Shown piece by piece: positions 5,229 to 11,365 of a stretch of DNA of 11,365 bases. The translations under genes were made by a program, and so were the position numbers. Numbering within the stretch: the stretch's first letter is position 1; each line of letters begins with the position of its first letter. The stretch spans positions 1 through 11,365 of the forward strand of contig JAJXEL010000060.1 of NCBI GenBank assembly GCA_021639925.1, in the 5' to 3' direction. The notes beneath the pieces are model-generated. The model was not told the DNA's origin. It made no database searches and saw only the letters and a program-made list of their open reading frames with translations. This DNA comes from Alphaproteobacteria bacterium. Lineage in GTDB: Bacteria; Pseudomonadota; Alphaproteobacteria; CAAGCB01; CAG-977.

Positions 5229-7505
5229 ATGACTGCCCAAGCCGTTGTTTTTTCAGAACCTGTTTCTTTAACATCGCCGTCGCGTTTTTTTAACCGGGAA
5301 TTGTCCTGGCTGGCGTTTAACCAGCGCGTACTGGAAGAATCGATGAACGAACGTTATCCTTTGCTGGAACGTCTGCGCTTTTTAGCGATTTCCGGATCCA
5401 ACCTGGACGAATTTTTCATGGTGCGCGTCGCCGGTATTTTGGCGCAGATCTATGCCGGCGTGACGACGCGTTCCGACGACGGCCTGACGCCGCAGGAACA
5501 GCTGGACGCGATTAATCAGCGCGTCGCCGATTTGCGCAAAACGCAGGACGAATATTTTCATATTCTGAAAAAAGAATTGGAAAAAGAACACATTTTTCTG
5601 ATCAACCGCGGCCAGCTGTCCAAACAGGACATAAAAGCGTTAAAAGAAGTTTTTGAAGAATCCGTTTTTCCCGTTTTAACGCCGATCGCGCTGGACCCCG
5701 CGCACCCGTTTCCGTGGCTGGCCAATTTGTCGCATTCCCTGATTTTTTCAATGAAAGACAAAGAAGGCACGGAACGCAAAGCGATTATTCCTCTGCCGTC
5801 CAGCCTGCCGCGTTTTATCCGCCTGAATAAAAAACCGGCCCGGTTTATCCCGCTGGAAGACGTCGTTATGCAGTTTATCGAAACGATTTTCCCGAATTTT
5901 AAAGTACAAAGCGCCGGTTTGTTTTCCATTGTACGCAACAGCCTTCTACAGCTGGACGAACGTGCCGAAGACCTGGTCAGCCAGTTTGAAACGGCTTTAG
6001 CGCAGCAAAAACGCGGTGACGTCATTGCGTTGGTCATGAATCAGGATATGCCGCAAGAATTAGCCGCTTATCTGACGCACAAGCTGGACGTCGAAAGTTT
6101 CGGCGTCGTGCGCAGAAACGGCATACTGGGGACGCGTTCCCTATCCGCGTTGATTTTATCGGACAGAAAAGATTTGCTGTTCAAACCTTATAAGCCGCGT
6201 CATGCCGAACGCGTCCGCGATTTCAAAGGCGACCATTTCGCCGCGATCCGCAAAAAAGACATGGTCATTCACCACCCCTATGAATCTTTTGAAGTCGTCG
6301 TCAAGTTTTTAAGGCAGGCCGCGAAAGATCCCGACGTCGTTTCCATCAAGCAGACGCTTTACCGGACAAATAAAAATTCTCCGATCGTCAAGGCTTTGAT
6401 TGATGCTGCCCATGCGGGAAAAGACGTTACTGCCGTTGTTGAACTGCGCGCCCGCTTTGACGAAGAAGCCAATATTAAATGGGCCAAAGATATGGAAAAA
6501 GCCGGCGTTCATGTCGTATTCGGACTGATGAATTACAAAACGCACGCAAAAATTTCACTGGTTACGCGCAAAGAAAACGGCAAAATGAAAAGCTACGCCC
6601 ATTTCGGCACGGGCAATTATCACGAAGTTACCGCAAATCTTTATACCGACTTGTCCTTCTTTACCTGCGACAAGGATTTATGCAACGACGCGGCTTTGGT
6701 CTTTAATTATCTGACGGGTTACGCCCAGCCGGAAGGATTAAAAAAACTGTCCATCGCGCCGTTAAATCTGCGCGACCGTTTGTTAAAGCTGATCGACAAG
6801 GAAATCGCTTATGCCAAAAAAGGCAAACCCGCAAACATCTGGGCAAAAATGAATTCCCTGCTGGACGACAAGCTGATCGACGCTTTGTACCGCGCTTCGC
6901 AGGCCGGCGTGAAAATTACGCTGGTCGTTCGCGGAATCTGCGCCTTACGCCCCGGGATTCCGGGATTTTCGGACAACATAAAAGTCAAAAGCATTATCGG
7001 CCGTTTTCTGGAACACGCACGGATATTCTGTTTCGGGGCGGGCAACAAGTTACCCTCCCCCAAAGCAAAGGTCTTTATTTCTTCGGCCGACTGGATGCAG
7101 CGCAACACAATGCACCGGGTGGAAACGCTGGTGCCGATCGAAAACGAAACCGTGCACGAACAAATCATGGGCCAGATCATGCAGGGCAATATCAAAGACG
7201 AAGCGCTCAGCTGGATTCTGCACCCCGACATGACTTATACGCGCGTATCCGAAAGTCCGCAGGCTTTTTCCTGCCACCAGTTTTTCATGACTCACCCCAG
7301 TTTATCCGGGCGCGGGTCGGCCAAGCTGCGCGGCATTGTCGCCCGGCAGAAAAAAGCCGTCAGAAAAGAAGAAAAAACCGCGGCTCTGACGCCTCCGGTT
7401 CCGGCAAAAACCAAAGCGCCCGCCGCGCCGAGCATTAAAAAAACGCCCGTCAAAAAACAGAAAAAAATCGTCAGAAAGTCTTTAACGCAGGTCAAAAAGG
7501 ATTAA
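5229..7505 (+). CDS. ppk1: Polyphosphate kinase 1 with basic C-terminal extension
   Basis: A 758-residue PPK1, which reversibly transfers the ATP gamma-phosphate onto inorganic polyphosphate. The N-terminal domain begins FFNRELSWLAFNQRVLEE (20-37) and includes SGSNLDEFFMVRVAG (55-69), where N58 matches the ATP-contacting asparagine. The two phospholipase-D-like catalytic domains follow. H439 in YKTHAKISLV is the autophosphorylated histidine, H596 in RFLEHARIF is the second catalytic histidine, and R379 (LYRT) and R409 (RARFDEE) match the conserved metal/phosphate-binding arginines. The core ends near 702. Residues 703-758 are an A/P/K-rich basic tail not part of the core enzyme (E. coli PPK1 is 688 residues). 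ATG 5229 has AAGGA eight bases upstream and is preferred to an upstream TTG at 5202. The pap gene starts 6 bp after the stop, indicating a shared transcript. Confidence 0.95.
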   Translation: MTAQAVVFSEPVSLTSPSRFFNRELSWLAFNQRVLEESMNERYPLLERLRFLAISGSNLDEFFMVRVAGILAQIYAGVTTRSDDGLTPQEQLDAINQRVADLRKTQDEYFHILKKELEKEHIFLINRGQLSKQDIKALKEVFEESVFPVLTPIALDPAHPFPWLANLSHSLIFSMKDKEGTERKAIIPLPSSLPRFIRLNKKPARFIPLEDVVMQFIETIFPNFKVQSAGLFSIVRNSLLQLDERAEDLVSQFETALAQQKRGDVIALVMNQDMPQELAAYLTHKLDVESFGVVRRNGILGTRSLSALILSDRKDLLFKPYKPRHAERVRDFKGDHFAAIRKKDMVIHHPYESFEVVVKFLRQAAKDPDVVSIKQTLYRTNKNSPIVKALIDAAHAGKDVTAVVELRARFDEEANIKWAKDMEKAGVHVVFGLMNYKTHAKISLVTRKENGKMKSYAHFGTGNYHEVTANLYTDLSFFTCDKDLCNDAALVFNYLTGYAQPEGLKKLSIAPLNLRDRLLKLIDKEIAYAKKGKPANIWAKMNSLLDDKLIDALYRASQAGVKITLVVRGICALRPGIPGFSDNIKVKSIIGRFLEHARIFCFGAGNKLPSPKAKVFISSADWMQRNTMHRVETLVPIENETVHEQIMGQIMQGNIKDEALSWILHPDMTYTRVSESPQAFSCHQFFMTHPSLSGRGSAKLRGIVARQKKAVRKEEKTAALTPPVPAKTKAPAAPSIKKTPVKKQKKIVRKSLTQVKKD

Positions 7506-7511
7506 AACGCC

Positions 7512-9083
7512 ATGGCTCATCATTCCGAAGAAGATGATATCGAATTTGAAGCAAACTTTTCCGGCAAAGAAGAAGCCGAAATCCGCACGCGGCTGATCGC
7601 TCTGCAGGAAAAAATCAGAGAAGCTAACGTTCCTGTCATCGTGCTTTTGTGCGGCGTAAACGGATCGGGAAAAAATGCCGCTCTGGGCACTTTGCGCGAC
7701 TGGATGGACCAGCGCCAGCTGGATCTGCACGCTTACGAACGCCGCGACATTCAAAAGGATCCGATCGAATTCCGCCGTTATTGGTGCGATACGCCCGTCA
7801 ACGGCAATACCGGCATTTTCGTCAGTTCATGGTATTCCGACCCGCTGGTTTCCCATGCTTACGGTAAAATCAACGACGACGAATTATATGAACGTTTGGA
7901 CGAATGCAACGCTTTTGAAAAAGTGCTGGCCGATTCAAACGCTATTTTCTGCAAGCTGTGGTTTCATAAAAACAAAAACGAACAGGAAGCTTTTCTGCGC
8001 GCGCTGGACGACGATCCTTATGAAAAATGGCGCGTCATGCCGGACGATTGGAAAAACTGCTGCATGGCTGAAAATTTTGAAGCAGCGACAAAAAAAATAA
8101 TCCGCTATACCGACAAAGACTATGCGCCCTGGTTTGAAATCGATTCCGGTTCCTTTACGGAACGTCTGCGCGTCGCTTTGGACATTTTCTGCACCCGCGT
8201 CGAAAAGCAGATCGAAGCGTATTTAAAATCAAAAGAAAAGAAAAACGACGACGGCAAAGACAAAAACGACAAGCCTAAAAAACCGGACTTCGTCAAAACC
8301 TTAAATATGGACGCGACGTTATCCAAAGACGAATATCGCGAAATGCTGCCTTATCTGCGCGCGCGTCTGAACGCGTTGTTAATGGAAGTTAAAAAACGCA
8401 ACAAAAAAGTCATTTTGGCTTTCGAAGGCCCGGACGCGTCGGGCAAAGGCGGCGTTATCAGCCGGCTGGCGTCGTCGATTTTTGTACGCGACTGCGACAT
8501 TTTCCCGATTGCCGCCCCGACAAAAGAAGAAATCAACCATAACTATTTATGGCGGTTCTGGCAGCGGCTGACGAATCAAAAACTGCTGACCGTCTTTGAC
8601 CGTACCTGGTACGGGCGCGTTTTGGTCGAACGCATCGAACACTTTGCGACCGACAAAGAATGGAAACGCGCTTACGACGAAATCAATCATTTTGAAAAAC
8701 AGCTGACAGACGGCAGAAACATCGTCGTTAAATTTTTGCTTTACATCACCAAAGACGAACAAATGGAACGGTTTAAAGCGCGCGAAGAAACCGCCTATAA
8801 AAAATGGAAAATCGGCAGCGAAGACTGGCGCAACCGTGAAAAATGGGATCAGTATGACGAAGCGTTCGAAGACATGCTGAAAAAAACAAACACTAAATAC
8901 GCCCCGTGGTTTGTCGTCGCCGACAACAACAAAAAATACGGCCGGATTCAGGCGATGAAATTATTATGCGAACACCTGGAAAAAGTTTTGGATTACAATC
9001 CGGAAAACGACGTGCCGCCGCCTGAAAAAGAATCTGAATCGGAAAAATCGAAGAAAAACAAAGACAAAAAGAAAAAAGGCTGA
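7512..9083 (+). CDS. pap: Polyphosphate:AMP phosphotransferase (class II PPK2, two fused kinase domains)
   Basis: A 523-residue protein with two PPK2 domains in tandem. The C-terminal copy (about 270-495) is intact: Walker A GPDASGKGG (306-314), D363-R-T-W-Y-G as Walker B, then R374 in VERIE, FKAREET and KKWKIGSEDW lid residues. The N-terminal copy (about 20-235) has GVNGSGKN (48-55) but SSWYSDP (105-111) where the catalytic Asp-Arg would be, so it is likely structural. Fused class II PPK2 enzymes such as Pap of Acinetobacter johnsonii phosphorylate AMP to ADP with polyphosphate; the same cytoplasmic role is inferred here. A K/D-rich linker (238-260) separates the domains, and the tail 505-523 is made of E, S, K, N, D and G. 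The AAGGA at the end of ppk1 precedes the ATG by 11 bases, suggesting coupled translation. Confidence 0.93.
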   Translation: MAHHSEEDDIEFEANFSGKEEAEIRTRLIALQEKIREANVPVIVLLCGVNGSGKNAALGTLRDWMDQRQLDLHAYERRDIQKDPIEFRRYWCDTPVNGNTGIFVSSWYSDPLVSHAYGKINDDELYERLDECNAFEKVLADSNAIFCKLWFHKNKNEQEAFLRALDDDPYEKWRVMPDDWKNCCMAENFEAATKKIIRYTDKDYAPWFEIDSGSFTERLRVALDIFCTRVEKQIEAYLKSKEKKNDDGKDKNDKPKKPDFVKTLNMDATLSKDEYREMLPYLRARLNALLMEVKKRNKKVILAFEGPDASGKGGVISRLASSIFVRDCDIFPIAAPTKEEINHNYLWRFWQRLTNQKLLTVFDRTWYGRVLVERIEHFATDKEWKRAYDEINHFEKQLTDGRNIVVKFLLYITKDEQMERFKAREETAYKKWKIGSEDWRNREKWDQYDEAFEDMLKKTNTKYAPWFVVADNNKKYGRIQAMKLLCEHLEKVLDYNPENDVPPPEKESESEKSKKNKDKKKKG

Positions 9084-9092
9084 CACTGCACG

Positions 9093-10883
9093 ATGGATTT
9101 TGACGCTCCGGTTTACACAATCAAAAACGCGCATCTGCAATTCGGCGAACGTCCTTTGTTTACCGGATTGGAATTATATTTAAACAAAGGAAAAAAATAT
9201 TGCCTGGTCGGGCGCAACGGATCGGGAAAATCCACGCTGTTAAAAGTCATTGCCGGTTTGACGCAAGCAGACCGGACGGAAACTTTTTTACAGCCGGGAA
9301 CGGTCGTTTCCTATATGGCGCAGGAAGACGAGCTGTCCGGATTTTCCACTTTGCGCGACGTCGTATTGTCAGGACTGGGCGAACATCAGGCGGATTCGGC
9401 CTATAAAGCCGATATTTTAATCGAACGGCTGGGAATCGCCGGCGGCGCCGATCCCCTCGCAGCGTCAGGAGGCGAACGCAAAAAAGCCGCTTTGGCCCGC
9501 GCCTTGGTTAATGAACCCGATATATTACTGCTGGACGAACCGACTAACCACCTGGACATTACGACGATTGAAAAGCTGGAAGACATTCTTTCAAAATTCA
9601 CCGGCGCTTTGATCGTTATCAGTCATGACCGCGCTTTTTTAAAACACGTCTGCGACGGTATTATATGGCTTGACCGCGGAATCGCGCGAACGCTGAATAA
9701 AGGATTCGACGCTTTTGAAGACTGGCGCGACGCCGTTTACGAACAAGAAGAAGCCGGACAAAACCGTTTAAACAAAAAAATAGAATCCGAAACCCGCTGG
9801 CTGCACAAGGGCGTAACGGCCCGGCGCAAACGCAATCAGGGACGGCTGCGCAGGTTATACGATCTGCGCAACGAACGGCGCGACCAGATAAAGAAAACCG
9901 GATCGGTAGACTTAAATATCGACAGCGGCGTTATTCAGTCAAAACTGATTATTGAAGCAAAGCATATTTCCAAATCTTTTGGCGAAAAATCAATCGTTAA
10001 CGATTTTTCTTTGCGTGTCATGCAGGGCAACAAAATCGGCGTTATCGGCGCGAACGGAGTCGGAAAAACAACGTTAATCAAGCTGCTGACCGGACGGCTG
10101 GCGCCGGACGCGGGGCATGTGCGGCAGGCAAAAACGACTCGGGAAGTTTATTTTGACCAGAACAGAGCCGTTTTGGACCCTTCTAAAACGTTAAAAGAAA
10201 CGTTATGTCCCGACGGGGGCGACCATGTTTTTGTCAAAGGCGAACCGCGGCATGTTTATTCTTATTTAAAGGACTTTTTATTTTCTCCGGCGCAGGCGAA
10301 TACGCCTGTTTCCGTTTTATCCGGCGGAGAAAAAAACAGGCTGATTTTGGCGCGCGATCTGGCAAAGCCGTCTAATTTCCTGGTATTGGACGAACCGACA
10401 AACGATCTGGACACGGATACGCTGGATTTGTTGCAGGACGCTTTGGAAACATACAAAGGAACGGTTTTGATTGTCAGCCATGACCGTGACTTTTTGGACA
10501 ATACGGCAACGTCTTTGTTATATATGGCGGGCGACGGCAGTGTCGCAGAATATGTTGATTCCTGCACAAATCTGTTGAAAAAAATCAAAGAAAAAGAAAA
10601 GAAAATTCCTTCCGCCGTCAAAGCTCCCGTAAAAAAAGAAGACCGGTCCGAACGCCGGCCGAAAGCTTTCCGCCTGTCCTATAACGACAAGAGGGCTTTG
10701 GATATGCTGCCCGGCGAAATTGCCGCGTTGGAACAGCAGATTAAAATAATGGAAGAAAAGCTGGCCGATCCGGATTTTTATGTAAAATCTCCGTCTGAAT
10801 TTGAAAAAACAGCGGCAGAACTGGAACAGTCAAAAGCCCTGTTAGATGAAAAAGAAACCCGGTGGCTGGAACTACTGCCGTAG
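9093..10883 (+). CDS. uup: ABC-F family ATPase, Uup type
   Basis: A 596-residue soluble protein with two ABC domains and no membrane segments. Domain 1: Walker A GRNGSGKST (40-48), signature SGGE (125-128), Walker B ILLLDEP with E149. Domain 2: GANGVGKTT (319-327), LSGGE (409-413), FLVLDEP with E434. The linker (about 218-290) contains ETRWLHKGVTARRKRNQGR, the RW-GV-ARR-RN-GR pattern of Uup. The C-terminal part (from about 525) is the Uup coiled-coil domain, with LSYNDKRALDMLP, LADPDFY and ETRWLEL. Uup-type proteins act on ribosomes and have been linked in E. coli to suppression of transposon excision and to branched-DNA binding. The ATG is 9 bp after pap; the purine-rich AAAAAAGG in the pap end is the only upstream ribosome-binding candidate and is poorly spaced. 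The last three codons and stop coincide with the first unit of the downstream repeat array. Confidence 0.92.
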   Translation: MDFDAPVYTIKNAHLQFGERPLFTGLELYLNKGKKYCLVGRNGSGKSTLLKVIAGLTQADRTETFLQPGTVVSYMAQEDELSGFSTLRDVVLSGLGEHQADSAYKADILIERLGIAGGADPLAASGGERKKAALARALVNEPDILLLDEPTNHLDITTIEKLEDILSKFTGALIVISHDRAFLKHVCDGIIWLDRGIARTLNKGFDAFEDWRDAVYEQEEAGQNRLNKKIESETRWLHKGVTARRKRNQGRLRRLYDLRNERRDQIKKTGSVDLNIDSGVIQSKLIIEAKHISKSFGEKSIVNDFSLRVMQGNKIGVIGANGVGKTTLIKLLTGRLAPDAGHVRQAKTTREVYFDQNRAVLDPSKTLKETLCPDGGDHVFVKGEPRHVYSYLKDFLFSPAQANTPVSVLSGGEKNRLILARDLAKPSNFLVLDEPTNDLDTDTLDLLQDALETYKGTVLIVSHDRDFLDNTATSLLYMAGDGSVAEYVDSCTNLLKKIKEKEKKIPSAVKAPVKKEDRSERRPKAFRLSYNDKRALDMLPGEIAALEQQIKIMEEKLADPDFYVKSPSEFEKTAAELEQSKALLDEKETRWLELLP

Positions 10884-10933
10884 GGGCATCAATTTTTTTA
10901 TTCTTGCCATCGGCACGATCTGATCCCCGCCGG
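10873..10933. repeat. Array unit 1 (short, overlaps uup 3' end)
   Basis: The most diverged unit. It lacks about 38 bp present in units 2-4 (the GTCCGGAGGAC hairpin and what follows) and runs from CTGATCCCC almost straight into the next TACTGGCCGTAC. Its first 11 bases are the last codons and stop of uup. The unit sequence differs from unit 2 by an AT-rich T tract of seven. Confidence 0.8.
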
Positions 10934-11033
10934 TACTGGCCGTACGGGCATCAGTTTTTGATTCTTGCCATTGGCACGGCCTGATCCCCTGTCCGGAGGA
11001 CGTTTCCCCCCTACGGGTAGTAGCCGCACGGGG
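10934..11033. repeat. Array unit 2 (100 bp)
   Basis: Contains GGGC-ATCAG (10946-10954), which can pair with CTGAT-CCC (10981-10988) as an 8-bp stem with one bulged C, enclosing GCCA-TT-GGC. GTCC-GGA-GGAC (10991-11001) forms a second hairpin. It ends with the CTACGGGTAGTAGCC module. Confidence 0.85.
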
Positions 11034-11135
11034 TACTGGCCGTACGGGCGTCAGTTTTTGATTCCTGTCGTCGGCACGACCTGATCCCCTGTCCGGAGGA
11101 CGTTTCCCCCGCACGGGGAGTGCCCCTACACGGGG
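11034..11135. repeat. Array unit 3 (102 bp)
   Basis: Carries a perfect inner hairpin GTCGT-CGGC-ACGAC (11067-11080) inside the GGGC-GTCAG/CTGAT-CCC stem, then the GTCC-GGA-GGAC hairpin (11091-11101) and CCCC-GCAC-GGGG (11107-11118). It ends in GAGTGCCCCTACACGGGG instead of the module that closes unit 2. Confidence 0.85.
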
Positions 11136-11262
11136 TACTGGCCGTACGGGCGTCAGTTTTTGATTCCTGTCATCGGCACGGCCTGATCCCCTGTCCGGAG
11201 GACGTTTCCCCCGCACGGGGAGTGCCCCCTACGGGTAGTAGCCGCACGGGGAGTGCCGCGGA
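11136..11262. repeat. Array unit 4 plus terminal duplicated module
   Basis: Nearly identical to unit 3 across its first 90 bp, with C-A-T for C-G-T in the inner hairpin arm. After GAGTGCCCC it continues into the 23-bp CTACGGGTAGTAGCC module (11229-11251) and a second GCACGGGGAGTGCC, so it is longer than the others. The array ends at GCGGAC (11257-11262). Confidence 0.8.
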
Positions 11263-11365
11263 CAAAAACATGAAAAAACACATGTTATTTTTATTGTGAT
11301 AAAAAGTACATAATTAAAGATAGAAATAAATTATTTTTTTATATTTATTTCAAATAGATATAATG
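11263..11365. other. AT-rich region after the array, possible promoter at the edge
   Basis: Composition changes abruptly from GC-rich repeat to runs of A and T. AACATG (11267-11272) can pair with CATGTT (11281-11286) across an A-rich loop and is followed by ATTTTTATT, a weak terminator-like shape. A perfect TATAAT lies at 11359-11364, but the -35 region is only a T run, so a promoter for a gene beyond the window is no more than possible. No coding frame is supported here. Confidence 0.4.

Larger units (their letters stand above)
10873..11262. repeat. Mosaic GC-rich intergenic repeat array, four units
   Basis: Four direct units start with TACTG(G)CCGTA at 10873, 10934, 11034 and 11136, giving steps of 61, 100 and 102 bp. 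Each continues with GGGC(A/G)TCA, a short T tract, GATTC or ATTC, a CGGCACG-like core and CTGATCCCC. Units 2-4 then share GTCCGGAGGACGTTTCCCCC, which is absent from unit 1. Smaller modules are shuffled: a 23-bp block beginning CTACGGGTAGTAGCCGCACG is present exactly at 11011-11033 and 11229-11251, and GCACGGGGAGTGCC recurs at 11111, 11213 and 11244. Several hairpins are possible per unit. An open minus-strand frame crosses the array, but the 100-bp step shifts the frame between units, so it is not coding. No match to a named repeat family can be claimed from sequence alone. Confidence 0.9.

Noticed and set aside
10872..11216. Minus-strand open frame of 114 codons with an internally repeated Arg/Pro/Asp-rich sequence
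   Set aside because: It is a by-product of the GC-rich repeats. The 100-bp step between units 2 and 3 changes the reading frame, so the peptide repeat is not maintained, and no ribosome-binding site or domain is visible.
10873..11262. CRISPR array
   Set aside because: The units are almost identical along their whole length with no short repeat/unique spacer alternation, steps vary (61, 100, 102 bp), and no cas gene is present.
1..11365. Mobile element or phage content
   Set aside because: No transposase, integrase, tRNA-adjacent att site or terminal inverted repeats were found; gene content is metabolic throughout.

Overview
The window looks like chromosomal housekeeping DNA from an alphaproteobacterium. 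The evidence is the pairing of a SDT1-type pyrimidine 5'-nucleotidase (HAD family) with dapE through an ATGA overlap, a gene order common in that class, together with a Uup-type ABC-F protein and a class II PPK2 enzyme. The coding DNA mixes GC-rich codons with many AAA/GAA/TTT codons, so base composition is intermediate. A host-associated lineage is possible, but nothing in the sequence settles it.

Left block (1-2824, + strand): the 3' part of an M20 metallopeptidase resembling PepD; a HAD pyrimidine 5'-nucleotidase preceded by two 10-bp ATACGTAT-core palindromes; and dapE of lysine/peptidoglycan synthesis, overlapping the HAD gene by 4 bp. A bidirectional hairpin terminator closes the block.

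Middle block (2835-4473): on the minus strand, a small exported beta-rich protein of unknown function and a dCMP-deaminase-like enzyme, each with its own plausible extended -10 promoter. On the plus strand, an MTA/SAH nucleosidase-like protein whose 3' end overlaps the convergent SixA-like gene by 4 bp.

Polyphosphate block (4470-10883): a SixA-like histidine phosphatase reads leftward from a 153-bp divergent region. To the right lies a tight series ppk1 - pap - uup with gaps of 6 and 9 bp. PPK1 makes and degrades polyphosphate at the expense or gain of ATP. The two-domain PPK2 protein (polyphosphate:AMP phosphotransferase type) should turn AMP plus polyphosphate into ADP. Together they could form a polyP-based adenylate recharging module. 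SixA, PPK1 and Pap all carry lysine-rich, apparently disordered extensions. The Pap tail is an acidic/serine/lysine stretch resembling the PASK motifs linked to polyphosphate attachment in yeast.

Right end (10873-11365): a non-coding mosaic array of four GC-rich units, about 100 bp apart, that can fold into hairpins. Its first copy supplies the last codons and stop of uup. The array ends abruptly in about 100 bp of strongly AT-rich DNA. I found no tRNA, rRNA, CRISPR array, insertion sequence or phage gene. The repeat array and the lysine-rich polyP enzymes are the least ordinary parts; I do not see clear evidence of an entirely new system.
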